DNA from: Kiritimatiellia bacterium
Lineage (GTDB): Bacteria > Verrucomicrobiota > Kiritimatiellia > B70-G9
Assembly (NCBI GenBank): GCA_029934055.1
Contig: JAOZMZ010000010.1
Span: 1-39,782 of the forward strand
DNA: 39,782 nt
Direction of reading: 5' to 3'
The notes beneath the pieces are model-generated. The model had not been told where the DNA came from, searched no databases, and worked only from the letters and a program-made list of their open reading frames with translations. Position numbers and translations under genes: made by a program. Of the stretch, positions 26,514 to 35,067 are shown piece after piece. Position 1 is the first letter of the stretch, and every line of letters begins with the position of its first letter.

Positions 26514-27077
26514 TTACACGGTCATGATTTCTTCTTCCTTGGCCTTGATCATTTCCTCGATGTGGCTGATGTGGTCGTCGGTCAGTTTCTGTATTTTTTC
26601 CAGGGCTTGGTCGCGTTCGTCTTCGGTGATGGTGGAGTTTTTCTGGAGAGCCTTGACGTGTTCGTTGGCATCGCGGCGCACGTTGCGCACGGCCACTTTC
26701 TGTTCTTCGGCATTGCGCTTGATGACCTTGACGAGTTCCCTGCGGCGTTCCTCGGTCAATTCGGGGATGGGGATACGAATGACGTGGCCGTCATTCATGG
26801 GGGTTACGCCGATATTGGCCGCGAGGATGGCTTTCTCTATGGCGGACATGGAGGAGGGGTCGTAAGGATTGATCACCAGCAGGCGCGGTTCGGGCGTGGA
26901 GATGTTCGCCAGTTCCCGCAGGCGCACGGAGGAGCCGTAATAATCCACGCTGACATTTTCCACGAGGGCCGGGGAGGCCTTGCCGGTCCGCAGGCGGGCG
27001 AATTCCTGGGTAAGGAATTCCACCGCCTTGTCCATTTTTTCTTGGGCTTCCTTGAGTAGATCATCGAGTGGGTTCAT
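26514..27077 (-). CDS. frr: Ribosome recycling factor
   Basis: Splits post-termination ribosomes together with EF-G, 187 aa, the usual length. The L-shaped protein's three-helix domain is seen in the long charged helices at the N-terminus (LLKEAQEKMDKAVEFLTQEF, with RTGKASPALVENV) and the C-terminal half (KVIKRNAEEQKVAVRNVRRD, ANEHVKALQK, EKIQKLTDDHISHIEEMI). The small beta domain carries PLLVINPYD-like and GHVIRIPIPELTEERRREL segments. It follows pyrH by 21 bp, the common pyrH-frr order in bacteria (tsf, normally upstream, is not in the window). Identity is secure. Confidence 0.97.
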   Translation of the reverse strand: MNPLDDLLKEAQEKMDKAVEFLTQEFARLRTGKASPALVENVSVDYYGSSVRLRELANISTPEPRLLVINPYDPSSMSAIEKAILAANIGVTPMNDGHVIRIPIPELTEERRRELVKVIKRNAEEQKVAVRNVRRDANEHVKALQKNSTITEDERDQALEKIQKLTDDHISHIEEMIKAKEEEIMTV

Positions 27078-27098
27078 GGTATTGCCCTTTCTGCTGGT

Positions 27099-27851
27099 TC
27101 AAGCTTCGACCACGGTTCCTACGGGTTCCCCTCGCAGGACGCGCAGGATTTCATTCTTGCGGAAAAAGTTGAAGACGATGATCGGGATGTTGTTTTCCAT
27201 GCAGAGGGAGAAGGCCGCCGTATCCATGATGCGCAGTCGGCGGGCAATGGCCTCGCTGAAGGATATGCGCTCATAGCGGGTGGCCCCGGGGACCTTTTGG
27301 GGGTCATCGGAATAGACCCCATCCACCTTGGTGCCTTTCAGGAGAACGTCGGCCCGGATTTCGCTGGCGCGCAAAGCGGCGGCGCTGTCGGTCGTGAAGT
27401 AGGGGTTTCCGGTGCCGGCGGCGAAGATGACCACGCGGCCCTTTTCGAGATGACGCATGGCGCGCCGCCGGATGAGCGGTTCGGCGACCTTGGGCATTTC
27501 AATGGCGGTCATCAGGCGGGTAGGGACTCCCTTGTTTTCGAGTGCGGTTTGGAGGGCGAGACTGTTGATCACCGTGGCGAGCATGCCCATGTAGTCGCCG
27601 GTCGTGCGGTCAATGCCCGACTGGACGCCGGGAAGTCCGCGGAAGATGTTGCCGCCGCCCACGACCAGCGCGAGTTCGACTCCCAGGGAGCGGACCGCGG
27701 CCAGCTCCTCGGCGATGGAGACAAGCCTTTCGGGGTCGAGGTTGCGCGATCCGTCGCGGCTGTTGAAGGCCTCACCGCTGAGTTTGAGGACGACTCTCCG
27801 GTAGCGGGTCGGCGCGGCTTCTTCTTTTGCGCTCATCGTCGGGGCTCCCAT
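27099..27851 (-). CDS. pyrH: UMP kinase
   Basis: Phosphorylates UMP to UDP in pyrimidine nucleotide synthesis; a homohexamer of the amino-acid-kinase fold, 250 aa. Motifs: RRVVLKLSGEAF at the start, LALVVGGGNIFRGL (glycine-rich loop), DRTTGDYMGMLATVINSLAL, RRAMRHLEKGRVVIFAAGTG, FTTDSAAALRASEI and KVDGVYSDDPQKVP, all characteristic of bacterial PyrH. The N-terminus is about ten residues longer than in E. coli; ATG 27836 is an alternative start. Upstream, to 27926, the DNA holds only the end of the GHL10 gene 75 bp away. It is probably the first gene of pyrH-frr. Confidence 0.97.
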   Translation of the reverse strand: MGAPTMSAKEEAAPTRYRRVVLKLSGEAFNSRDGSRNLDPERLVSIAEELAAVRSLGVELALVVGGGNIFRGLPGVQSGIDRTTGDYMGMLATVINSLALQTALENKGVPTRLMTAIEMPKVAEPLIRRRAMRHLEKGRVVIFAAGTGNPYFTTDSAAALRASEIRADVLLKGTKVDGVYSDDPQKVPGATRYERISFSEAIARRLRIMDTAAFSLCMENNIPIIVFNFFRKNEILRVLRGEPVGTVVEA

Positions 27852-27926
27852 CGCAGCATGCCCGTACCACCACGGGCACCGGGCTGCATGTTAGGACAAT
27901 CATTATGGGGTGTAAAGGTCCGCGGG

Positions 27927-30365
27927 TCATCTTTTCGCTGTTCGTGCAGGATTGCCGTCGGCGGGATCCGTAACCAGTGCCGGGCGGATGAGCGGCAGGA
28001 GGCGGCTGGGGAAGGTCGGGTCGAGGCTGTAGAGGACGAAGCCGGCGGAATTGAGGTTGCGCAGGACGGCGATTTGTTCCAGCACCCGGTCGGGAGAAAG
28101 CTGGCATTCGGCGGCGGTCACGCCGATACCGGGGATGATGCGCCGTGGCCCGGCAAGGGCGATCTGCCGGGTGAGAAGTTCCTGGAAACGGGCGCTGTTC
28201 GGGACGTAGTTCATGGGGCAGACGAAGTCCACGAGCCCGCGGCGCAACCATGAAGCCCAGTCCTGTCCGACGCTTAAGGCGGCGTCCGGATAGTCGCCGA
28301 AGACGGCCGCCGAGAGCTGAAGGTCGGGCGAGGTCTTTTTCAAGAGTGCACGTACCCGGCTGACGAGGTCTTCGATGACCCTGCATTTCCAGGTGGTGAG
28401 GGCGGCCTGGGTGAAGGCGTCCGGGGCGACGCCGAGTGGGGTGCCCCTGTTGAGAATGACCTGTTTGCGGAACCAACGGCGGGTGAAGGGGGTGAAAGCG
28501 CCGGTCTGTTCGGGGAAACGGATGTAGTCGAGTTGGATGCCGGCGATTCCGCCGCGCGCGGCGATTTCGGCGATGGTTTCAAGTTCGAGGCGGCGGTTGG
28601 CGGGATGGGCCGGTGAGAGCCACGGCAGGGGACGCCCGTGGGCGTCGAGTACCAGACGTCCTTCCGCGGCCATGCGTTTTATGAATGACGGGGGGGCCCC
28701 TTCCAGGTTGAAGCATATTTTCCAGACATGGACGGCGAGCCCGTTGCGTTCGGCGGCGCGCGTGCATTGACGGAGCTGGTCGCCATAGCGCCGGTAGATA
28801 TCGGAAGGAGGCAGAACACGGCTGGCATAATGGGCGCAGCCTCCGCCGGCGAAGTTCGCAAGGATGGAATTTATGCCGCACGCGGAAAGTTCAGCACAGG
28901 TTCGGTTCCATCGGCCGGGATAGATGCCGATGCCGCGCCGATCCCAGACACCGCGGAACTCATGGGGCCGCGGTTCCTGGGCGAGGGCGTATGCCTTCGT
29001 GAGATTTTCATTGAGGAGATGGACGGTATCGATGGTTTCGACATAGTTCGCGGTGTGGTAGGAGTCGCCGGCCTTTTTCAGCAGGCGGGCGGAGGTCTTA
29101 ACGAGGGATTCGACCCGTCCGCGGCGGCTGGACGGGGTTGTTTTCCGCAGGGCGGCGGCGGTTTCTTCGAATGATCGGAACGAGTCTATCGCACCTGCCC
29201 CGCGCAGGGCGGCGCGGGCCGCGCGTTCGGCGGTTTGCGGGAGCAGGTGCATGACCAGCGCCAGCAGCATGCGGCGCTTGGCGGAGGGATCATCGGCAAG
29301 GAGGATATGGCTGATCCAGATCCCGGCGGGGGAAGCGACCACGGCGGGGTAGCGGGTCCGTCGTCCGCGGGCGTCGTGCCACCAGGCGACGACCGCCGCC
29401 TGCCGATCAGCCGGATAGGCGGGACGGATATTCCAGGATTGTTGCACGATAAGATCGGGTACGTGCCATGCGTGGGGCCGCGCGAAGACGATCCGCGACC
29501 AGGTCCCCGGGCGGGGGGCCCGGTGGTAGCGGCCCAGCCGGAAATGCATCAAGCCGGCCAACTTGCTGTCGGCGCAATAAACGACCAGGAGGCGGCCGCC
29601 ACTGTCGAGGAAGGCATGCAGCGCCGAGCGCATTGTGGCGGAGGGATTGGGATTATACGGTAGAATCAACAGGCGGGCTGGACCGATGCGTGTGGGTACG
29701 GCGGATTCTTCAATGATACCGTGGGGAACTGCGGATTGGCGCAGCCAGGTGCTGATGCGCCGGGCGGCGCGCGCGGCGATGCTGCGGTCACGTTGCGGAC
29801 AACTGGGACCCGGCCGGACAATCAGGAGAGCGTCGCGCCGGGCGCTGAGGGTTGTGAGGGTCAGGGATGCATCCAGGGCGGCGCCCTTCCAGGCGGCAAT
29901 GCGGACGGCCTCGATCCTGTTCCAGCCGGCCGGCCGGCCCTCGTGGGTGAATTCGGCGCGTGGAACCAGCAGGAAACCGTGGTGCGGCGGCAGGTCTCCG
30001 GTCCAGGCATACCATCCCGCGCCGCTCTTGAAGTATATCGAAACCGCCCGAAGGGCCTCCGGATGGCGGCAGGAGAGATCGAGTTCGAGGCTGGTTACGC
30101 CGGTCAGGTTGCGCCGCAGGGGGAAATCCCAGTAGAAACGGTCGGCGGATCGCGAGGCGAAAGGGCAGGGGAGGATCACGCCCTTATCCGACTGGGCGGC
30201 GGGCGGGGTTTCACGGCCGGGTCGCCAGGCGCGGGCCGAGCGGGGAGCGGTGCCGTTGAGCAGGAGAAATTCGGCGGGGGAAACCGGCGGCGCCGCGGCC
30301 GTGAGGCTGCATCCGGCCAGTCCGATCGGGAGCGATAGCAGCAGGATATGTCTCTTGAGCTGCAA
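27927..30365 (-). CDS. Large lipoprotein with a C-terminal GHL10 (YngK/FenI-like) glycoside hydrolase-like domain
   Basis: Predicted lipoprotein of 812 aa: the signal ends in LAGC with Cys19. Residues about 30-170 look like a beta-sandwich (WDFPLRRNLTGVTSLELDLS). Residues 175-390 resemble a GATase/ThuA-like alpha-beta domain with RLLILPYNPNPSATMRSALH and FLDSGGRLLVVYCADS. After a helical linker, the C-terminal 340 residues are a GHL10 TIM barrel: HEFRGVWDRRGIGIYPGRWN, INSILANFAGGGCAHYASRV, LAVHVWKICFN, the catalytic-type IAGIQLDYIRFPEQTG, and IIPGIGVTAAECQLSP. GHL10 proteins process surface glycans; substrate unknown. A 239-bp divergent gap separates it from the zinc-ribbon gene. Enzyme activity is inferred from family. 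Confidence 0.8.
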   Translation of the reverse strand: MQLKRHILLLSLPIGLAGCSLTAAAPPVSPAEFLLLNGTAPRSARAWRPGRETPPAAQSDKGVILPCPFASRSADRFYWDFPLRRNLTGVTSLELDLSCRHPEALRAVSIYFKSGAGWYAWTGDLPPHHGFLLVPRAEFTHEGRPAGWNRIEAVRIAAWKGAALDASLTLTTLSARRDALLIVRPGPSCPQRDRSIAARAARRISTWLRQSAVPHGIIEESAVPTRIGPARLLILPYNPNPSATMRSALHAFLDSGGRLLVVYCADSKLAGLMHFRLGRYHRAPRPGTWSRIVFARPHAWHVPDLIVQQSWNIRPAYPADRQAAVVAWWHDARGRRTRYPAVVASPAGIWISHILLADDPSAKRRMLLALVMHLLPQTAERAARAALRGAGAIDSFRSFEETAAALRKTTPSSRRGRVESLVKTSARLLKKAGDSYHTANYVETIDTVHLLNENLTKAYALAQEPRPHEFRGVWDRRGIGIYPGRWNRTCAELSACGINSILANFAGGGCAHYASRVLPPSDIYRRYGDQLRQCTRAAERNGLAVHVWKICFNLEGAPPSFIKRMAAEGRLVLDAHGRPLPWLSPAHPANRRLELETIAEIAARGGIAGIQLDYIRFPEQTGAFTPFTRRWFRKQVILNRGTPLGVAPDAFTQAALTTWKCRVIEDLVSRVRALLKKTSPDLQLSAAVFGDYPDAALSVGQDWASWLRRGLVDFVCPMNYVPNSARFQELLTRQIALAGPRRIIPGIGVTAAECQLSPDRVLEQIAVLRNLNSAGFVLYSLDPTFPSRLLPLIRPALVTDPADGNPARTAKR

Positions 30366-30604
30366 CGGTGGTTCGTCTCCGCAAGAAAGACCATTTCGAG
30401 CACCGCGGCGAGCGCGGGGCGTGGGGAATCAATAGCCTGCGCCGGGCGCCCAGTCAAGCCGGAGTAGTGGGGCGGGGGGACGTGCCAAGAAGTTCTTCCA
30501 ATACGGTTCGGGCTGGGATAGACTGCGGGGGTGGTGACAGGAAATAACGTCCCGGGCGGCCTCGCTGGGATGGTCGCCGGGGTGCTCGTAGTGGGGATGG
30601 AAAA

Positions 30605-31150
30605 GTGACGGATATCATATTCTATTGCCCGAAATGCGGCGCGAAGCTCTCCGCAGGCGTTGATGAAGTCGGCGAAGAGTTTGAGTGTCCGGTTTGCGGA
30701 GCACTTCAGAGAGTGCCGGGGGAGAAGTCGGCGGCGCCCGCCGCCGAAGTGGTCCAGACGATTGCACCGGCCCCGGCCGGTCCGCCGCCGTCTACCAAGG
30801 TGATCCGCGTTCCAAAAAAGAAGATCGTTTTGTCTTCGCGCGAGGAAGAGTCCGAAGACGAAGTCGAGGAGATCGAGGAGGAAATCGAAGAGCAGGTTGC
30901 CGGTTCGGGGTTGCGCGTGCTGGCAATGGCCGTCGGAGCGGTGGCGGTGATCTTGTGTGGGGCGGCGCTGACCTGGGTCGTATTCACGGCGCGGGGGGCT
31001 TACCGGGATTGGTGGCAGATCATGCTGACCTTCGGTACGATTTTCCTGTTGTCATTGATCGGCGTGGTGGTGGCGGTCATCGCGTTCCGCATAGAACGGA
31101 TACTGGCGCTGCTTGAGCTGCTGGAAATCGGCGGGGACGAAGAGGATTGA
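30605..31150 (+). CDS. Zinc-ribbon membrane protein of unknown function
   Basis: A 181-aa protein beginning at a GTG preceded by a weak GGGG ribosome site. The N-terminus is a zinc ribbon with two CxxC pairs, FYCPKCGAK at residues 8 and 11 and FECPVCGAL at 28 and 31. A Pro/Ala linker leads to an acidic coiled segment of 15-20 Glu/Asp (EESEDEVEEIEEEIEEQ), then two membrane spans (about 104-128 and 137-160) and a short acidic tail. The architecture, cytosolic zinc ribbon plus acidic linker plus two membrane segments, is frequent in planctomycetes and relatives and lacks a known role. It ends 28 bp from the converging membrane-protein gene. Confidence 0.7.
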   Translation: MTDIIFYCPKCGAKLSAGVDEVGEEFECPVCGALQRVPGEKSAAPAAEVVQTIAPAPAGPPPSTKVIRVPKKKIVLSSREEESEDEVEEIEEEIEEQVAGSGLRVLAMAVGAVAVILCGAALTWVVFTARGAYRDWWQIMLTFGTIFLLSLIGVVVAVIAFRIERILALLELLEIGGDEED

Positions 31151-31178
31151 ACGAAAATGCCGGGCGCTGGGGGGGGGG

Positions 31179-32300
31179 TCAGCGGCCGTCTGAGATTGTA
31201 GAAGGCGGCGCGGCGAGGTTTTTCCAGAGCAGCCAGAAACACCAGCAGAGCGGGCCGAAGGGAAGGTATCCGGTGTAACCCACCAGGGGCATTTCGAACA
31301 GGTGGAACTTGTCCACGTAGGGAAGAGAGTAATTCCACTGTGGCAGGCTGTAATAGTTCCACATTTCCCAGAAGAAACCGGTTATCAATGCGGCTGCCGC
31401 GAGGACCAGCAGTTGCGTGTAATCGCCCTTGAGCAAGTCGTGGAAGGGGGTAGATGTATTGGTAAGGGCGAGTGCGCCGGCCAGGACGGCCAGCGGGCCG
31501 AGCCAGGTGGCGAAGAAGAATGCATCCGGGAAGGCGGCCAGGAGATAAAGGGCGGCGGTTCCGCCCAGCATCGCGAGCAGGCCGGCACGGCGCGGAGGAT
31601 GGAGGCGGGGTCCCTTGCGGAAACGGCGGTTGAATGCCGGGAAGGTCAGCAGCCAGTCCCGCGTTTCGAAAATTGCCGGCAACACGGTGGAGAAGCAAAG
31701 TGTCGAGTAAATGACGTAATGCCAAGGGCCGAATTCCTCAATGCCACGGTACCACCAGTTGCGCATGAAGCGGTTGAGATATTCGAAATACCACCATGAG
31801 AGAGCCGAGGCCGGGAAGAGTGCCGCGAACTTCAGCGGCGTACGTGAGAGCCGGGAAGAGCCTTGCCGGCGGTAGACCAGTCCGTCCATGACGAGGATGT
31901 ATCCCATCCAGAGAGGAGGGAACATATGCCGGCGCAACGGACCGAGCCATGTGAAGCGCCCCCAGGCACAGATCCATGCCAAGGCGGTAAGAACGAGTCC
32001 CAGGGTTCCCCAGGCGGGAAATTGCGCGGGTTTGCGGGGGCGGACCTCGGGGCCGGGGGTTGTTTGGCTGAATCCGAACCATGCCGGGCGCGCGTAGAGT
32101 ACGAGCGTGGCGATACCCAGCAGGGCGAAGGTGCCGAAAATCAGGGGGGAGAATGGGGCGTGTTCCGGCCGTGCAACGATCAGGGGCGGGTAACGCCAGA
32201 AGTGTTCTCCGAGGCCGCGTTGCAGACCTCCCGCGAGAGGCGCGGCCAACAGCGCCGCGAGTGCTCCGGCCAGAACGACTCTTTTTCGGGTGGTGGTCAT
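31179..32300 (-). CDS. Polytopic membrane protein of unknown function
   Basis: A 373-aa hydrophobic protein with about nine or ten membrane segments, starting at ATG 32300 (MTTTRKRVVLAGALAALLAA); a longer frame to 32363 adds polar, probably untranslated residues. Notable intramembrane aromatic motifs are WWYFEYLNRFMRNWWYRGIE, and near the C-terminus FFWEMWNYYSLPQWNYSLPY followed by FHLFEMPLVGYTGYLPFGPL. This W/Y/F-rich C-terminal block recurs in uncharacterised bacterial membrane proteins that I recall from other phyla, but I cannot attach a family name or substrate. It converges with the zinc-ribbon gene. The 5' flank holds the short-word mosaic. Confidence 0.72.
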   Translation of the reverse strand: MTTTRKRVVLAGALAALLAAPLAGGLQRGLGEHFWRYPPLIVARPEHAPFSPLIFGTFALLGIATLVLYARPAWFGFSQTTPGPEVRPRKPAQFPAWGTLGLVLTALAWICAWGRFTWLGPLRRHMFPPLWMGYILVMDGLVYRRQGSSRLSRTPLKFAALFPASALSWWYFEYLNRFMRNWWYRGIEEFGPWHYVIYSTLCFSTVLPAIFETRDWLLTFPAFNRRFRKGPRLHPPRRAGLLAMLGGTAALYLLAAFPDAFFFATWLGPLAVLAGALALTNTSTPFHDLLKGDYTQLLVLAAAALITGFFWEMWNYYSLPQWNYSLPYVDKFHLFEMPLVGYTGYLPFGPLCWCFWLLWKNLAAPPSTISDGR

Positions 32301-32440
32301 CACGCCGATGAATCCGGATCGGTTCACTTCGCCATTTTCATCCACCCCGGAAGTATAGCACATTTACGCCGGAGGGGCGAAATCGGATGGATACCGCAGA
32401 AAGGCGATCGGCCGCATTGAATATTTCCCGGCGGGGGGAG

Positions 32441-32686
32441 GACGGAGGACGGCGGTCGGCGGTCGGCGGTCAGAGGTCGGAGTTGTTGGGTTGCTGAGTT
32501 GTTGAGTTGTTGGGGGATGAGAGATTCCTCTGCGTGTCTTGGGCTCTTGGCGAGGGGCTCTTCTTTTCTTGCCTTTTCTTTGCGATCTTTGCGCTCTTTG
32601 CGAGAGATTCTTCTTTTCTCCTCGCCAAGCACGCCAAGGACGCCAAGGAAGGGGCGGACCGGTTGATGGTTGAGCGTTGATGGTTG
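32441..32686. repeat. Mosaic of unrelated short-word tandem repeats in a non-coding spacer
   Basis: Within the gene-free stretch 32301-32901, several different short repeats stand side by side. GGCGGTC-type heptads occupy 32441-32480. GTTGTTGAG/GTTGTTGGG-type 9-mers occupy 32481-32516. CTTTGCGAT/CTTTGCGCT/CTTTGCGAG words occupy 32573-32606. GCCAAGCAC/GCCAAGGAC/GCCAAGGAA words occupy 32624-32651. GGTTGATGGTT/GCGTTGATGGTT words occupy 32661-32686. CTTGGCGAG (32546-32554) and CTCGCCAAG (32621-32629) form a perfect 9-bp inverted pair around the third block. Translations of such blocks are the low-complexity strings of many doubtful database proteins, so I do not call a gene here. A G+C hairpin follows at about 32734-32760. 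Confidence 0.75.
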
Positions 32687-32844
32687 CTTGGGATGACGGA
32701 ATGCAGCCTTCATGATTCGTGGTTTGCGAGATGCCGCCGGGGAGAGAAATCCCCCCGGCAAGTGTGGCGGCACGTGGCGCGTGGCGCGGGATCACATTCG
32801 GCAAGCGGGAAGGGTGAGGAGAGACGCGGAATTGAGCGGAATAG

Positions 32845-32873
32845 AAAAGGGAGGGCGGCAGGCCTCCCCTTTC
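32845..32873 (-). terminator. Likely rho-independent terminator downstream of the 32902-33189 gene
   Basis: Reading the minus strand, AAAGGGGAGG is paired with CCTCCCTTT around an 8-base loop (one-base bulge) and is followed by TTTTCTATT. It begins about 28 bases after the stop of the small DUF5683-like gene, as expected for an intrinsic terminator. Confidence 0.6.
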
Positions 32874-32901
32874 TCAACAATCGGTTGAATCGCCCGGGTG
32901 T

Positions 32902-33189
32902 TTACTTCTGGGGCGCGGACCAGAAATCTATGCGGATGCCCTCATCAGTGTTGCCGTTGGCGGCGTCCATGACCGACGAAATCTGGACAAGGCAGCAGAG
33001 CGCGCCGAGGATACATTCACCCCAGGGATAGGATCCCTGCCAGTCGCGGTTGTACCATTCACCGGTGCCGGGCAGGACGGCCGAAAGCAAGGCGGCAGCG
33101 CCCGCATCTTTCGCCGCCCGTGCGGGGACGACCGCGATGGTGGAAACCAGCATGATCACGCTCAGCAGAACTACGATGGTCTTGCGCAT
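32902..33189 (-). CDS. Small exported membrane protein, DUF5683-like
   Basis: A 95-aa protein with a signal peptide or anchor (MRKTIVVLLSVIMLVSTIAV, cleavage near ARA). The mature part has the motif ALLSAVLPGTGEWYNRDWQG, matching the S-x-x-L-P-G-x-G-x-x-Y core of DUF5683-like proteins, and a second hydrophobic span (ECILGALCCLVQISSVM). A related motif is in the TPR protein at 34138-35067. AAAGGAG lies a few bases before the ATG, and a terminator follows. Function is unknown. Confidence 0.68.
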   Translation of the reverse strand: MRKTIVVLLSVIMLVSTIAVVPARAAKDAGAAALLSAVLPGTGEWYNRDWQGSYPWGECILGALCCLVQISSVMDAANGNTDEGIRIDFWSAPQK

Positions 33190-33270
33190 GGCATCATCTC
33201 CTTTGGCTGAACTGTTTCCACACCACCTCCCCGCAACCAGGGGAATTAGAGCACGGCCGCGCGGAGGGTG

Positions 33271-34104
33271 TCAACGGTTTTTCGCCGTGTGCGGATTGTT
33301 GGTGATCACTTGTACGGCGGGGGGCGGATGAAATCTGAATATGGATGGGTTAAGCGGCTGGTCGAGGCGGAGATGCTTGAGGAGTATCTCCTGGCGGACG
33401 AGACGCTGCTTGAGGAGCGAGCGCATGACCAGGCGGCGGGGAAGGTAACCGTAGCCGCTGACGGGGAGGAAGGCCTGGACAGCATAGGCGGCGGTGATGC
33501 GATCGGTCGAATCGCGCTGCTCGAAGGATCTGGGCAGCTCGTGGACGGTGTCAAGTACGATGCGGGCGGTGGGGTCTTTCAATGCGAGGATCAGGGTTTT
33601 TCCCGGTGGGGCGCCGTCGTTGACGGCTACGAGGCGGCGGGCGATGGAGTCCGGGTCGCCGACATGAAACCCTTCCAGGTGAAGGGGGGCGAGGGATCGG
33701 GCGGTGATGCGGCGGGCTTCGGCGGGGGGGAGGGCTCCCAGGTCGGTGAAGACGGCCTTGCGCAGGGTGGGGATGTATTCCCAGATGCCGTTATGGTTGA
33801 CGACGATGGTTTTTTCGTAGGGTTGGAAGTAATCAATGTGGAACATATCGGGGGCCTGGTAGCTCATCATCCACTTGTCGTGGACGGTTGTGCGCGGGAG
33901 GACGGTTGTGCGTTCGGCGGTGTAGGAGAGTGTCTTGATGGACCTGAAACGCTTTTCGATGCGAGCGCAGAGCGCGAGGGCGCGCGCGCGCGGGTCGGCC
34001 GACGGGGGCTTGCCGGCGATGCCGGTGATGCCGGCCGTAAGCAGAACGGCGGCTATTGTGATGCGAGTTTTCACAGCGGCTGGTATTTTGGCGCATGAGG
34101 GCAT
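33271..34104 (-). CDS. LolA-like outer membrane lipoprotein carrier domain protein
   Basis: An exported 277-aa protein with an N-terminal hydrophobic stretch (TRITIAAVLLTAGITGIAG). The mature sequence reads like the LolA fold: SIKTLSYTAERTTVLPRTTV, WMMSYQAPDMFHIDYFQPYE, KTIVVNHNGIWEYIPTLRKA, then KTLILALKDPT and LPRRLVMRSLLKQRLV. LolA carries lipoproteins across the periplasm; single-domain LolA-like proteins also occur in other envelope contexts. The start is either ATG 34104 or GTG 34074; neither has a clear ribosome site. It is 33 bp downstream of the TPR/DUF5683-like gene and probably shares its transcript with yidD. A true LolA role is not established. Confidence 0.72.
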   Translation of the reverse strand: MPSCAKIPAAVKTRITIAAVLLTAGITGIAGKPPSADPRARALALCARIEKRFRSIKTLSYTAERTTVLPRTTVHDKWMMSYQAPDMFHIDYFQPYEKTIVVNHNGIWEYIPTLRKAVFTDLGALPPAEARRITARSLAPLHLEGFHVGDPDSIARRLVAVNDGAPPGKTLILALKDPTARIVLDTVHELPRSFEQRDSTDRITAAYAVQAFLPVSGYGYLPRRLVMRSLLKQRLVRQEILLKHLRLDQPLNPSIFRFHPPPAVQVITNNPHTAKNR

Positions 34105-34137
34105 GGAAATACAAGGAGATGTGAGGGGGCGCGGGAG

Positions 34138-35067
34138 TCAGAAACGCACGCCGAGGGCTGCGCCGCCGCCTTCCGGAACGGCGAACAGTCCGTAGCGCAG
34201 TTCGAGGTCGCGGAAGAACTTGCGTTGTTTGCGGCGGTTGTATTTATGGGCGTTGTTGACGGCGTTGTAGATGTTGCCGGTATACCAACCAAACTCTATC
34301 ACGGCGAGCAGGCCGCCGGTGACATTCTCGCCGTTGTCGAAAGATTCCCAGGCCGCCCAGATGAGGACGCCGTTGAGGATGAAGGCGAAGGCGGCATCGG
34401 AATAGTAGCCGACGTAGCATTGCCCTGCGCCCGGGAGTGCGGCGGAGAGGATGCCGGCGGCGAGCGGCGATTTGCGCGGGAGCCGGTTATAGCGGGCGGC
34501 CTCTTCTTCGAGGGCGGATGCCGTGGCGTGGGAGGTGGAGGAGGGATCCACGGAATGGAATTCGCGGACGGCGGCATCGGTTTCGCCGGACCGCAACAGG
34601 CAAAGGCCGCGCATGATCCGGACCTGGTCGAGGTTGTCGGCGTCGGGATAGGTGCTCATGTAGCGGCCCAGTTCCAGGGCGGCGCGGGAAAAATCGCCGG
34701 CGGCGTGGTAGGATCCCGCGAGGAGCAGGGCGGCTTTCCGCGCGATGGGCGTACCGGCGTGGGCGGCTTCGATTTCCCGCAGGCGCGTGCGGCCGGCTTC
34801 CGGGCGTTGGCCGAGGAGGTAACAGAGGGCGATATCGAGTTCGATCTGGGGTATGTTCGTGGCGTCCGGGTGCAGGAAGGCATAGCGTTTGTACTCGGTG
34901 ATGGCGCGGTAATAGTCGCCCTCGGCGCGGAGCTGCTCGGCGAAGGCCAGGACGGGGTCCGCCCCGGCGGTGTCCTGGGCCCGACTGTGGGCCGGCAGGA
35001 GCGCACACAGGCTGGCGGCCGCCAGTGCAAGGAGGAAATTATGGGCGCCTGTACCACCAGAAGTCAT
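34138..35067 (-). CDS. TPR protein with a DUF5683-like C-terminal membrane segment
   Basis: A 309-aa exported protein. A signal peptide (LLALAAASLCALLPAHSRAQ, cleavage near SRA) precedes three to four TPR-like helix pairs (about 40-170: FAEQLRAEGDYYRAITEYKR, LDIALCYLLGQRPEAGRTRL, KAALLLAGSYHAAGDFSRAA, RGLCLLRSGETDAAVREFH). Then comes the DUF5683-like core ILSAALPGAGQCYVGYYSDA, followed by hydrophobic AFAFILNGVLIWAAWESF and a basic tail KYNRRKQRKFFRDLELRYGL. Its 5' end overlaps the 3' end of yidD by 29 bp, so translation is coupled and a joint role in membrane or outer-membrane assembly is likely. The TPR modules could bind YidD or substrate proteins. The exact role is unknown. Confidence 0.75.
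   Translation of the reverse strand: MTSGGTGAHNFLLALAAASLCALLPAHSRAQDTAGADPVLAFAEQLRAEGDYYRAITEYKRYAFLHPDATNIPQIELDIALCYLLGQRPEAGRTRLREIEAAHAGTPIARKAALLLAGSYHAAGDFSRAALELGRYMSTYPDADNLDQVRIMRGLCLLRSGETDAAVREFHSVDPSSTSHATASALEEEAARYNRLPRKSPLAAGILSAALPGAGQCYVGYYSDAAFAFILNGVLIWAAWESFDNGENVTGGLLAVIEFGWYTGNIYNAVNNAHKYNRRKQRKFFRDLELRYGLFAVPEGGGAALGVRF

Noticed and set aside
32324-32804. Minus-strand frames encoding Lys/Arg/Glu-rich and LNHQP-type strings
   Set aside because: They are translations of the short-word tandem blocks, not a protein.
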